A stretch of DNA of 58,607 nucleotides, from NCBI GenBank assembly GCA_001994995.1, contig MDJM01000042.1, positions 1 through 58,607 of the forward strand, written 5' to 3'. Position numbers and translations under genes: made by a program. Of this stretch, positions 8,310 through 16,577 are shown in pieces (within the stretch, counting starts at the first letter, position 1; the number at the start of each line of letters is the position of its first letter). Below the pieces are notes generated by a model. It searched no databases and was not told the DNA's origin. It saw only the letters and a program-made list of their open reading frames with translations. Source of the stretch: Candidatus Parepulonipiscium sp. PG-Nuni2H_MBin01 (GTDB lineage: Bacteria > Bacillota > Clostridia > Lachnospirales > Cellulosilyticaceae).

Positions 8310-9275
8310 ATGAGTAAGAGAGCTAGGATGATAATTAATATTGCTATGACTATTATATTAATTTTGCTTATGGATATTAGATTGACTGGAATGCTTATGC
8401 ATGAAGTGTTAGGTACGATTTTAATTGTATTGTTTGGTATTCATTTTGTAATTAATATAAAGTGGATGAAAAGTATAGGAAGTAATTTTAAAAAGGTTAA
8501 AGGAAAAAATAAATTAGGATTTATATTAAATGTAGCTTTACTAATTGGTGTTATTTTAATGGCTTGTAGTAGCTTGCTTATGATGTTAGATAGCGCTAAT
8601 TATTTTTTATGGCGTAATATGCATGTAATCACTGCAAGTTTGATGATGCTTCTTATAGTGGCTCATATAGTTTTACATTGGAATTTAATTAACAATATGT
8701 TACGCAATAACCAGAGAGCTTCTTGGATTATAAAAGGTATTTTGGCTATAATGGCTTTACTTGGTTTAAAAGGATTATTCCAACATCCTATTGTCATTGT
8801 AGAAGAAACTGAATCTACATTTGTTATTGAAGAAAAAGAAGCAACGCAGATTTCAGTACCACTAGTAGAGGAATTAACTGAATTAGAGTCTATTTCAATT
8901 AGTGAACAATTAGCGCCTGAGTTAACTGCTGATGAATTAACTGAATTAGAGCCTATTTCAATTAGTGAGCAATTAGCGCACGAGTTAACTACTGATGAAT
9001 TAACTGAATTAGAGCCTATTTCAATTAGTGAGCAATTAGCGCCTGAATTAACTGCTGATGAATTAGAAGAAACTGAAATAGAAATTTTAACTGGGGATAT
9101 TCCTACTTTAAATGAATACTTAGCTAGCCGCACTTGTGGAGGCTGCATGTTTAAATGTAACTTAAATTCTTATAGATGCTCGCGTGGTGAAAAATATGCT
9201 CAAGAAGCTATAGAAGAATATAATGCTATATACCGTGCATCTATGACAGCAAAATCTAATTATTCGGCATGTTAA
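8310..9275 (+). CDS. DUF4405-type membrane protein with 21-residue repeats and a Cys-rich tail
   Basis: 321 residues. Residues ~1-160 hold about five transmembrane helices with conserved-looking His residues (MHEVLG, FGIHF, MHVITA, VAHIVLHW), the pattern of DUF4405/cytochrome-b-like heme-binding membrane domains. Then come three nearly identical 21-residue repeats rich in Glu/Leu (SISEQLAPELTADELTEL unit, DNA 8871-9059), and a tail with CGGC-x3-C-x7-C. Heme and metal binding are inferred from family and motif, not shown. A good ribosome site (AAGGGGG) precedes it. It sits between two terminators and so appears monocistronic. No PhoP box was found at its own promoter. Confidence 0.75.
   Translation: MSKRARMIINIAMTIILILLMDIRLTGMLMHEVLGTILIVLFGIHFVINIKWMKSIGSNFKKVKGKNKLGFILNVALLIGVILMACSSLLMMLDSANYFLWRNMHVITASLMMLLIVAHIVLHWNLINNMLRNNQRASWIIKGILAIMALLGLKGLFQHPIVIVEETESTFVIEEKEATQISVPLVEELTELESISISEQLAPELTADELTELEPISISEQLAHELTTDELTELEPISISEQLAPELTADELEETEIEILTGDIPTLNEYLASRTCGGCMFKCNLNSYRCSRGEKYAQEAIEEYNAIYRASMTAKSNYSAC
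8871..9059 (+). repeat. Three tandem 63-bp in-frame repeats
   Basis: Units begin at 8871, 8934 and 8997, each starting GAATTAACTGAATTAGAG and ending in GAT. Only a few bases differ between copies. They encode the 21-residue repeats of the DUF4405 protein and could expand or contract by slippage or recombination. Confidence 0.92.
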
Positions 9276-9280
9276 CTATA

Positions 9281-9318
9281 ACAGCGAAGTTTATATTAAA
9301 TAAGCTTCGCTATTTTTG
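9281..9318 (+). terminator. Intrinsic terminator
   Basis: Stem AGCGAAG (9283-9289)/CTTCGCT (9305-9311) followed by ATTTTTG, directly after the DUF4405 gene. Confidence 0.7.
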
Positions 9319-9323
9319 TATAC

Positions 9324-9377
9324 TTAACTTAAATTTAATCCAAGTATAATTAAAACTTAATACTAATAGGATAAACT
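9324..9377 (+). promoter_or_regulatory. PhoP box and -10 element upstream of 5'-nucleotidase
   Basis: Hexamers TTAACT (9324), TTAATC (9335), ATAATT (9346) and TTAATA (9357) occur at exact 11-bp steps. A weak -10 TAAACT at 9372-9377 starts 15 bp after the last hexamer start, as in the other boxes. No -35 consensus is seen. Confidence 0.78.
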
Positions 9378-9416
9378 TACCATGTAATTAAATATAAATC
9401 TTAGGAGGATTGAACG

Positions 9417-11342
9417 GTGAAAAATCGTACAATAAAATTAATGACTCGTCTACTCGGGTTAGCTTTAATGTCATTCCCAGTAATGGCAGCTGAACAAGTA
9501 GAACTTACTATAATCGGAACGGCTGATATTCATGGCAACTTAACTAGCTGGAGCTATGAAGATGGAGTAGACTATGAAAATGCTGGCTTTGCACGTATTG
9601 CTACATTTGTAAATGAAACGAGAGAGAAAAATCCAAATACTCTTTTAGTAGATAATGGCGATACTATCCAAGGCACATTATTGGTGGATGAACTATTTAA
9701 CGGTGAAATGGATAAAACTCATCCTGTTATTGAAATTATGAACTATATGCAATATGATGCAATGGCTTTAGGAAATCATGAATTTAACTATGGTATAGAT
9801 TACCTTAACAAACTACAAGATGATGCACAGTTTCCATTTTTATCAGCTAATGTATTTCATAAAGAAACTGGCGAAAGCCTTGTAGAACCATATATAGTAA
9901 AAGAATTTGATGATGTAAAAGTAGGTGTTATAGGACTTGTAATCCCTTCAATTCCTAACTGGGATGGCACTAAACAAGGTATTTTAGATTATGATTATAC
10001 ACATGTAGGCGAAGCTGCTAGAACATATGTTGATATTTTGCTAGAAGACGAAGACGTTGACGTTATTATTGTTGCGGCTCATACAGGAGTTAATGGCAAT
10101 GGTTCAGATGAAACTAGCGCTACTGTAATTGCACAAATGTGTCCTGAAATTGATATTCTACTTTTAGGCCATGACCATGTTAGGGTTGAAGAAGAAATTA
10201 ATGGCGTGCTTGTAGTAGCTCCAAGTGGCCATAGGCAAGTTGCTGAATTTAATTTAACTTTAACTGAAACTGCTGATGGATGGGAAGTTACTAATAGAAA
10301 TGCTACAATCCATGAAGTAAGCGAATTTGAATCTGATACTACAGCAGAAGCTATTGTTGATTATGCGCATCAAGAAGCATTAGAATTTTTAAGTGACTCG
10401 ATTGGTACAGCAAGTGCTGATTTCCAGCCTGAAAATGAAATTGCTCATGTTGCCCAAGGTTATTTGGAAGATACAGCTGTAGTTGATTTTATTAATGCGG
10501 TTCAGATTGAGTTCACTGGCGCAGATGTATCTGGAGCAGCGCTATTTACTAGTACTTCTAACCTATATGAAGGTTCGTTAAATTACTCTGATGTATTTAA
10601 GATATATAAATATGCTAATACATTAGTAAGCGTGGAAGTTACAGGTAAAGAATTAAAAGATTACATGGAATGGAGTGCTGGATTTTATAACACTTATCAA
10701 GATGGTGACTTGACGATTAGTTTTGATAGTACTATTCCTACATTTAACTACGATATGTTCCAAGGCGTTGATTATAAAATCGATATTTCTAAACCGGCTG
10801 GAAGTCGTATCACTGATGTGATATATAAAGGGGAACCTTTAGAGGATGATACAACACTTTTGCTTGCTGTTAATGATTATCGCTATAATGGAATTGGACC
10901 AAATGGATTAAATATTATTTCAGCAGAACCAACTTTCCAATCTGATAAAGCTTTAAGGACTTATATTAAAGAATATATTGAAGACAAAGGTATTGTAAAT
11001 CCTGATGTAGATTATAACTGGGAAGTGATAGGAACTGATTGGGATGAGGAGTTACGCGCGATTGCCATTGAAGAGATTAATAATGGTACGCTTAGCACAG
11101 GTATTAGTTCTTCGGGATATAATAACAATTCTCAGGCAGTTAGTGTAAATGATTTAATTAAAGCTGGCTTACATCCTGTATTTAATAAGTATGAAATTGA
11201 TGCTACTAAGAGCATTACAGACCAAGTTGAGCAGATTGACGATATAGTATTTTACTATGTGGGCGACACTTTATACGCTCTTCCACTTGGCGATGATATA
11301 GAAGGTAAAAATTTAACTGAACTATTAGCAACTATTAAATAA
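9417..11342 (+). CDS. Secreted 5'-nucleotidase / 2',3'-cyclic phosphodiesterase
   Basis: 641 residues, GTG start 8 bases after AGGAGGAT. Signal peptide (cleavage likely after VMA, ~residue 25). Calcineurin-like metallophosphatase domain with TADIHGN, DNGDTIQG, GNHEFNYG, AAHTG and LGHDH metal ligands (about residues 34-260), then a 5'-nucleotidase C-terminal substrate domain (TGKELKDYMEW, NDYRYNGIG). UshA/CpdB/YfkN-type enzymes release phosphate and nucleosides from extracellular nucleotides. No cell-wall sorting signal was seen; the C-terminal ~80 residues may be an extra domain. Phosphate-starvation control is implied by the PhoP box at 9324-9377. Confidence 0.93.
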   Translation: MKNRTIKLMTRLLGLALMSFPVMAAEQVELTIIGTADIHGNLTSWSYEDGVDYENAGFARIATFVNETREKNPNTLLVDNGDTIQGTLLVDELFNGEMDKTHPVIEIMNYMQYDAMALGNHEFNYGIDYLNKLQDDAQFPFLSANVFHKETGESLVEPYIVKEFDDVKVGVIGLVIPSIPNWDGTKQGILDYDYTHVGEAARTYVDILLEDEDVDVIIVAAHTGVNGNGSDETSATVIAQMCPEIDILLLGHDHVRVEEEINGVLVVAPSGHRQVAEFNLTLTETADGWEVTNRNATIHEVSEFESDTTAEAIVDYAHQEALEFLSDSIGTASADFQPENEIAHVAQGYLEDTAVVDFINAVQIEFTGADVSGAALFTSTSNLYEGSLNYSDVFKIYKYANTLVSVEVTGKELKDYMEWSAGFYNTYQDGDLTISFDSTIPTFNYDMFQGVDYKIDISKPAGSRITDVIYKGEPLEDDTTLLLAVNDYRYNGIGPNGLNIISAEPTFQSDKALRTYIKEYIEDKGIVNPDVDYNWEVIGTDWDEELRAIAIEEINNGTLSTGISSSGYNNNSQAVSVNDLIKAGLHPVFNKYEIDATKSITDQVEQIDDIVFYYVGDTLYALPLGDDIEGKNLTELLATIK

Positions 11343-11344
11343 TC

Positions 11345-11381
11345 TAAGGCACTAATCTTACTAAGATTGGTGCCTTTTTAA
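11345..11381 (+). terminator. Intrinsic terminator overlapping the next PhoP box
   Basis: Stem AAGGCACTAATCTT/AAGATTGGTGCCTT followed by a T-run. The T-run merges into the first TTAACA hexamer (11378) of the downstream PhoP box, so terminator and operator share bases. Confidence 0.85.
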
Positions 11382-11431
11382 CATGTTTTTAACTTAATAC
11401 AAATTTATATTTAACTTACTGGAGATATAAT
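11378..11431 (+). promoter_or_regulatory. PhoP box and -10 element of the PHP/Ugp-like/GDPD operon
   Basis: TTAACA (11378), TTAACT (11389), a degenerate unit (11400) and TTAACT (11411) follow an 11-bp period. A perfect TATAAT at 11426-11431 begins 15 bp after the last hexamer start. Predicted transcription starts near 11438, downstream of the first in-frame ATG of the next gene (see finding). Confidence 0.8.
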
Positions 11432-11433
11432 CC

Positions 11434-11898
11434 ATGTTAGTGGAGGTGGTTTTTATCACACAAATATTATTAGTAAAAGGAACTTTATTTGAAAGTAGTA
11501 ATAAAACTCATATCAGTTATTCTTTTTATATAGAAAATATATCTCATTTATATTTTAAGTTAGATTTCAATCCAAAAACTTTAGAAGATAAGCAAAAAGC
11601 GAAAACCATGATTTATGATTGTTTGCTGAAATACTCTAACTTAGCTGAAGAAGAGACTTGGGAAAAATATTTCCCTCTAAAAAATTTATTAACGTTATCA
11701 GTGGATGATCCTAAAAACTTTAGAGGGGCTGCACATCGTCAACCAACTGACGAAGCTTTATTAATTGCTTATGAAAATTCTTCAGCTGGTTTTTTGGATG
11801 GGGAAATGATTAACGGTTATTGGAAGATAACTATTAGTGTACATTCTATTGTAACTGATAGTTGTGACTATGAATTACAAATATGGACGGAGGGATAA
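11434..11898 (+). CDS. N-terminal-domain partner of a CehA/McbA-type PHP hydrolase
   Basis: Up to 154 residues, no signal peptide, mostly predicted beta strands. Its layout (a THISYSF strand, KLDFNPK, ending in SCDYELQIW) resembles the N-terminal domain that precedes the PHP domain in single-chain CehA/McbA-family metallohydrolases; here it is a separate ORF ending 2 bases before the PHP gene start, so the two products probably form one enzyme. Start uncertain: ATG 11434 is the first canonical codon, but it would lie upstream of the predicted transcription start, while a strong GGAGG at 11442-11446 points to an ATC at 11455 with ideal spacing. GTG codons at 11440 and 11446 are other options. 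First gene of the PhoP-box operon. Confidence 0.7.
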   Translation: MLVEVVFITQILLVKGTLFESSNKTHISYSFYIENISHLYFKLDFNPKTLEDKQKAKTMIYDCLLKYSNLAEEETWEKYFPLKNLLTLSVDDPKNFRGAAHRQPTDEALLIAYENSSAGFLDGEMINGYWKITISVHSIVTDSCDYELQIWTEG

Positions 11899-11900
11899 AT

Positions 11901-12839
11901 GTGAAATGGGTAACTGCTGAACTTCATACGCATACATGTGCTAGCGATGGAAATTTTACATTTGAAGAACTTGTACAATCAGCTAAAGCTGAAGACTTGG
12001 ATGTAATTGCAATCACTGACCATAATACGATACATCCAGCTACGCACATAAGGAAACTTGAAAAAAAATACAATATAGATATTATAGCTGGAATGGAGTG
12101 GACTACTTTTTATGGTCATTTAGTTATTTTAAATTTACATTCCTATATAGATTGGCGGACTATAGGGCCTTCTCAATTCGATGTAACTGATATAAAAAAA
12201 TCAGATGCAATTTTAGGCATTGCCCATCCATTTAGAGTCGGTAGTCCTATTGCTACAGGTTGTCATTGGGAGTATGAAGTTAGTGATTGGAATGATATTG
12301 ACTATTTTGAAGTTTGGTCAAATGTAAATCCTAATATAAATGCCGCAAATAAAAAAGCATTTAAGTTTTGGCTTGATAAATTAAATACAACAAAACTCAC
12401 TGCTGTTTATGGTAGAGATTGGCATAGACCAATCCCAGCTGATAAAATTGTTGCAAAAAATTACATTGGGGTTATTGGAGATAATATGAAAAGTGGTGTA
12501 ATTGATGCTATTAAAGCAGGGCGCGTAGTTGTTAGTCTTGCGCCACTTATAGAGTTTACCTTATTTGATAATGACCATGTAGTTAATATAGGGGAAGATT
12601 ATTTTACATCTAATTGTATAGTAAACTTTAAATGTGTAATTACACAGTTAAATAATATACCATCTTCTTTAGTTATAAAATCTAATTTAGGACCTATACA
12701 TTTTGCCAATATATCACAAGATTCAATTATAGTAAGTAATATATCAATCACAAGTGTGAAATGGATTATTGCAGTTATAGAGCAAAATACTGAAATGGTT
12801 GCTTTTACAAATCCGATATTTATTAGACAAAAGGAGTAG
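11901..12839 (+). CDS. CehA/McbA-type PHP-domain metallohydrolase
   Basis: About 312 residues from a GTG start 6 bases after GGAGGG (an ATG at 11883 overlaps the previous gene and is less likely). PHP metal motifs are all visible: ELHTHT, AITDHN, GMEWTT Glu, IAHPF and GRDWH. Residues after ~220 form a C-terminal beta domain. The family hydrolyses carbamates or phosphoesters; sitting in a phosphate-regulated operon with a Ugp-like importer and a GDPD, a phosphodiester substrate such as a glycerophosphodiester is the likeliest (inference). No signal peptide, so cytoplasmic. Confidence 0.85.
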   Translation: MKWVTAELHTHTCASDGNFTFEELVQSAKAEDLDVIAITDHNTIHPATHIRKLEKKYNIDIIAGMEWTTFYGHLVILNLHSYIDWRTIGPSQFDVTDIKKSDAILGIAHPFRVGSPIATGCHWEYEVSDWNDIDYFEVWSNVNPNINAANKKAFKFWLDKLNTTKLTAVYGRDWHRPIPADKIVAKNYIGVIGDNMKSGVIDAIKAGRVVVSLAPLIEFTLFDNDHVVNIGEDYFTSNCIVNFKCVITQLNNIPSSLVIKSNLGPIHFANISQDSIIVSNISITSVKWIIAVIEQNTEMVAFTNPIFIRQKE

Positions 12840-12843
12840 AACT

Positions 12844-13728
12844 ATGCGCAATACTACAAAGAAATTACGCGATCATGATAACACATGGTATTTATTTTTG
12901 TTACCTACAATTTTGGGATTACTTTTATTTACAGCTTATCCGATTTTAGAATCGTTTAGATTAAGCTTTTTTAAATCGAATGGTACTATTGAGGAGTTTA
13001 TAGGACTACAAAATTATACTTATATTTTTAACAACGATTTATTTTGGAAAACAGTTTGGAACACATTCTACATAACGTTTTTCCAACTCTTAATAGGGAT
13101 ACCGATTGCTTATATAATTGCATGTATAATTAATGAGCTTAAAATATGTAAAAATTTCATAAAATCCTTATTTTTTATACCATATATAACTCCAGTTGTT
13201 GCATCTGCTACAGTATTTTTATTTGTGTTACATCCAAGTGGATTATTAAACAGCTTTATAGGACTATTTGGGGTAGAGCCTATTAATTGGTTGTTATATC
13301 CAACGACGGCACAGTGGGGAACTATTATTTTTTCTAACTGGCAAGCTTTAGGATTTTATATAATAATAATATTAGCTAACCTACAATCAATTCCTACTGA
13401 ATTAGATAAGGCAGCCCAAGTTGATGGGGCAACAAAAATACAAATTTGGTGGCATATTACAACACCTCTTATGAAAGGAACATTTAGATTTTTGATAATT
13501 ATGGGGTGGATTAGTGGATTACAAAGATTTTCTGATGTATATGTACTTGGAGGAGCGCAAGGAAGTCCTGCTAGGTCACTATTTACAATAGTAGGATTTA
13601 TTTATGAACGCGGATTTGGCAGTTTTGAATTTGGCGTAGCATCAGCTGCTGCATACGTATTATTTGCTATCATAGCAATTTTCACTATCGTTAATATGAC
13701 ACTAACTAATTTAAAAAAGGAGCAATAA
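12844..13728 (+). CDS. ABC sugar/glycerol-phosphate-type permease, UgpA/MalF-like
   Basis: 294 residues, start ATG after AGGAG (an upstream in-frame start would overlap the PHP gene). Six transmembrane helices. N-terminal YLFLLPTILGLLLFTAYPIL is typical of the MalF/UgpA group, and the EAA-like loop DKAAQVDGATKIQIWWHITTP contacts the ATPase. It pairs with the permease at 13732 and the binding protein at 14587. No ATPase gene is present in this operon. Confidence 0.9.
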   Translation: MRNTTKKLRDHDNTWYLFLLPTILGLLLFTAYPILESFRLSFFKSNGTIEEFIGLQNYTYIFNNDLFWKTVWNTFYITFFQLLIGIPIAYIIACIINELKICKNFIKSLFFIPYITPVVASATVFLFVLHPSGLLNSFIGLFGVEPINWLLYPTTAQWGTIIFSNWQALGFYIIIILANLQSIPTELDKAAQVDGATKIQIWWHITTPLMKGTFRFLIIMGWISGLQRFSDVYVLGGAQGSPARSLFTIVGFIYERGFGSFEFGVASAAAYVLFAIIAIFTIVNMTLTNLKKEQ

Positions 13729-13731
13729 GCT

Positions 13732-14577
13732 ATGAAAGTAAAGATGACAAAAAGAGAAGTACCGTTTAATATAATAAGTTGTATTATTCTGCTTATTATT
13801 GGATTAGTAATGATATCTCCATTTATAATAATGGTTATCTTTTCGTTAGAGCGGTATGCAAATTTACAACCTCCCTTCCCTATTACATTTTCCATACAAG
13901 AGCCATCATTTTTCAATTTTAAAATTATTTTAGAGAATGGTGATATATTAACAGCATATATAAACTCATTTATAGTTGCAATAGGAAGTGTAGCTATAAA
14001 TTTATTTTCAGTTATGTTAGCTGGATTTGCTTTTTCTAAAGGAAAATTTGCGGGGAAAAAAATTATGTTAGCAATAATTTTAGCAACTATGATGATACCT
14101 TTTGAAACACGTATGATTCCTATGTATTTAATGTTTACTAAATTTGGTCTTAAAAATAATTTTTTAGCATTAATTTTACCAAGCATAGTTGATGGGTTTG
14201 GAATTTTATTAGTAAAAGGTTTTTTTGATACAATCCCCGATAGCTTAATGGAAGCAGCGCAAATAGATGGATGTAATAAATGGCAGATATTTATTAAAAT
14301 ATTTGTACCATTTACAGGCCCTATTGCTGCTACTTTAATTATATTAAAGTTTATGGCTAGCTGGAATTCATTGTTATGGCCATTAGTTATATTAACGGAT
14401 AAATCTAAGCAAACAGTTCCAATATTTATTTCATCATTTGCTACCGAAAACGGTTCAAGACTAGCCGGTTCTACAATGGCTGCAGCATTTTTAGGAATTA
14501 TCCCTGTTGTTCTAGTTTTTTTATTGTTACAAAAACATATTATCGAAAGTATTGCCACAACTGGTTTGAAAGAATAG
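13732..14577 (+). CDS. ABC sugar/glycerol-phosphate-type permease, UgpE/MalG-like
   Basis: 281 residues, six helices, EAA loop MEAAQIDGCNKWQIFIKIFVP (about residues 180-200). It starts 3 bases after the partner permease with an AAGGAGC site. Second half of the inner-membrane channel of the Ugp-like importer in the phosphate-regulated operon. A 318-codon minus-strand frame over this gene is a shadow. Confidence 0.9.
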   Translation: MKVKMTKREVPFNIISCIILLIIGLVMISPFIIMVIFSLERYANLQPPFPITFSIQEPSFFNFKIILENGDILTAYINSFIVAIGSVAINLFSVMLAGFAFSKGKFAGKKIMLAIILATMMIPFETRMIPMYLMFTKFGLKNNFLALILPSIVDGFGILLVKGFFDTIPDSLMEAAQIDGCNKWQIFIKIFVPFTGPIAATLIILKFMASWNSLLWPLVILTDKSKQTVPIFISSFATENGSRLAGSTMAAAFLGIIPVVLVFLLLQKHIIESIATTGLKE

Positions 14578-14586
14578 GAGACAATT

Positions 14587-15921
14587 ATGAAAAAGTTTAC
14601 AAAATTAATAGGATTATTTTCAGTTATGTTATTAGCAGCTGGTTGCTCTAATGGAGGGGAAGTATCAGCTGAAGCTAATAATGCATCGACAGTGCTGCGT
14701 GTTCAATGGATTGGAGATTTTCAGCAACAAGATTCAACTGACCCTATAACAGGTACAAGAAGAATTGGTTTGCATGTTATTGAAGAGGAGTTTGAACGCT
14801 TATATCCTGAAGTAGATGTGCAGTTTATAACAATGGGATGGGACGATTATGTAAAGAAAACTCAAACTATGATTATTTCAAATGAAGCAGATGTTTATCA
14901 AGTCCCAGGGATTTCAGGTTTGGTTGACCAGAATATGTTACTATCGCTAGAACCATATATTGAAAGAGATAATTATGACTTATCGGTATATTTAGATGGC
15001 CAAGTTGAAGGTTGGATGGTAGCAGGGCCTGATGATGACGAACTTAAAATATATTCATTGCCGCTACTAGGTGATACTAGATTTATTACTTATGATAAGT
15101 TAATTTTTGACCAATGGGGCGTAGAATATTTATCTGAAAATCCAACTATCGATGAAATAAAAGATAAAGCTTCACAAATGACTGGGATAAATCCTGTTAC
15201 AGGCGAATATAATTATGGATTAACTTACGCTGGAGTGGATGCTGCTGATTCTATTATGAATATTAACGAATCACTTGGAGGTATTTGGGGAACTGGAGTT
15301 AGACTTAGTGAATTGGAAACAGAGTTTAATTCGGCTACTATGATTGAAGCGGCAAATATTTTCTTAGACCTTGCTCAATATGCACCTGAAACTGCTTTAG
15401 TTGACCAAGGTAGCGAGCTTTATGGTACTGCAAATAATAATATTGCTATAAATTTTAGAGATGCTAGTAAGACGATTTTTTCATCTATAGAATTAGGATT
15501 AGGTGATAGATATGGTGTTAGCAAACTATTTATAAACGAAGATTTTAGCATGGGTGGTATGTTTGCAGGTAGCCCACTTGCCATTTCAACTACTAGTGAA
15601 AATCCTGATTTAGCTTGGGAATATATTAAATTTACTTCTAGCGATTTTGTGCAACAATTTTTATGGGAAAATTATAATAATCAAACGTTACCAGTTACAA
15701 CAGCGGGTTTAACATTTGAAGGTATTGCCGATAATGCTGAGGTTTATAAAATGGTAGAATCAATGGAACAACTCTGGACACCTAGGTATATTTATAGAGC
15801 TTCGCAGCCAAGATATATTTTAACTGATGCTGTAGAGAATATTATTTTAGGAACAATGAGTATTGAGGACGCATTAAATAAAGCGCAGAAAGAAACTGAA
15901 GACTGGGTGGCACAACAATGA
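14587..15921 (+). CDS. ABC transporter solute-binding lipoprotein (family 1)
   Basis: 444 residues with a lipobox (LLAAGC, lipidated Cys ~20) and a family-1 solute-binding fold: VQWIGDF...FERLYPEVDVQFITM, YSLPLLGDTRFITYDK, SENPDLAWEYIKF. Anchored outside the membrane, it delivers substrate to the permeases at 12844-14577. Operon context (PHP hydrolase, GDPD, PhoP box) argues for a glycerol phosphate or glycerophosphodiester ligand, but the ligand cannot be read from sequence, and sugar-binding relatives look the same. Only loosely like the UgpB at 36151. Confidence 0.88.
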   Translation: MKKFTKLIGLFSVMLLAAGCSNGGEVSAEANNASTVLRVQWIGDFQQQDSTDPITGTRRIGLHVIEEEFERLYPEVDVQFITMGWDDYVKKTQTMIISNEADVYQVPGISGLVDQNMLLSLEPYIERDNYDLSVYLDGQVEGWMVAGPDDDELKIYSLPLLGDTRFITYDKLIFDQWGVEYLSENPTIDEIKDKASQMTGINPVTGEYNYGLTYAGVDAADSIMNINESLGGIWGTGVRLSELETEFNSATMIEAANIFLDLAQYAPETALVDQGSELYGTANNNIAINFRDASKTIFSSIELGLGDRYGVSKLFINEDFSMGGMFAGSPLAISTTSENPDLAWEYIKFTSSDFVQQFLWENYNNQTLPVTTAGLTFEGIADNAEVYKMVESMEQLWTPRYIYRASQPRYILTDAVENIILGTMSIEDALNKAQKETEDWVAQQ

Positions 15922-16538
15922 TGAAAGTTACAGCCCATGCTGGCTGCCAGGATAAGCCTTTAGATGGTTTAGATTATATTTTTGAAGCTATTAAGTTTAA
16001 TGTAGATATTATTGAGCTAGATGTTAGATTTTATAATGGGGTCCCAGTGCTAAGTCATGACCCTATTTATGAAGGAAAAAACTTAGTTACAGTTGAACAA
16101 GCGCTTAATATCATTGAACCACATTGTAGTATTTGTATTAATTATGATATGAAAGAGGCTCTGCCTATAGATAGTTTAATCGATGTTATATGTAAAACTA
16201 ACATGCAAAATAGAGGAATTACGACTGGATGTAAGTTACTCGTAAACGATATTATCAAATTACGTAATATAGGCATTGATTATTTTAGTATCGACGTAGA
16301 TGTTACAAAGTTAAATGATATACATTATTGTGAGCAACTAGCAAATACTGTAGTTGAAAGTAGTTATGGTGGTATTAATATAGATTATAGATACGTAAAT
16401 GCTCAAATTATTGATGTTATGAAACGTAACAATAAATTAGTTTTTGTATGGACAGTTGATGACTATAATGATATTGTTAGACTAAAACAGTTAGGCGTAA
16501 ATTCGATAACTACTAATAAATTAGAATATTTAAAATAA
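15918..16538 (+). CDS. Glycerophosphodiester phosphodiesterase-family protein (HAG variant)
   Basis: 206 residues. TIM-barrel GDPD pattern: AHAGCQDKPLD at the N-terminus, ELDVRFYNGVPVLSHDP (E-x-D metal ligands and catalytic His) and a late VFVWTVDD. The usual HRG catalytic motif reads HAG, and the Glu of the third metal strand appears as NYDMK, so activity may differ from canonical UgpQ/GlpQ. Its start overlaps the binding-protein stop (ATGATGA), giving coupling. It should cleave imported glycerophosphodiesters to glycerol-3-phosphate plus alcohol in the cytoplasm. Last gene of the PhoP-box operon. Confidence 0.85.
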   Translation: MMKVTAHAGCQDKPLDGLDYIFEAIKFNVDIIELDVRFYNGVPVLSHDPIYEGKNLVTVEQALNIIEPHCSICINYDMKEALPIDSLIDVICKTNMQNRGITTGCKLLVNDIIKLRNIGIDYFSIDVDVTKLNDIHYCEQLANTVVESSYGGINIDYRYVNAQIIDVMKRNNKLVFVWTVDDYNDIVRLKQLGVNSITTNKLEYLK

Positions 16539-16577
16539 AAAAATTGCCTCCTTACTATACACGGAGGCAATTTTTTT
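16537..16577. terminator. Bidirectional terminator
   Basis: Stem AAAATTGCCTCC/GGAGGCAATTTT with A- and T-runs on both sides, between the convergent GDPD and dacF genes. Confidence 0.88.

Noticed and set aside
8663..9148. 161-codon minus-strand frame with repeats
   Set aside because: The repeats are the complement of the 63-bp repeats coding for the DUF4405 protein. No start signals.
13602..14558. 318-codon minus-strand frame
   Set aside because: It lies over two clear ABC permease genes with good ribosome sites and family motifs. The opposite frame is an AT-rich shadow.
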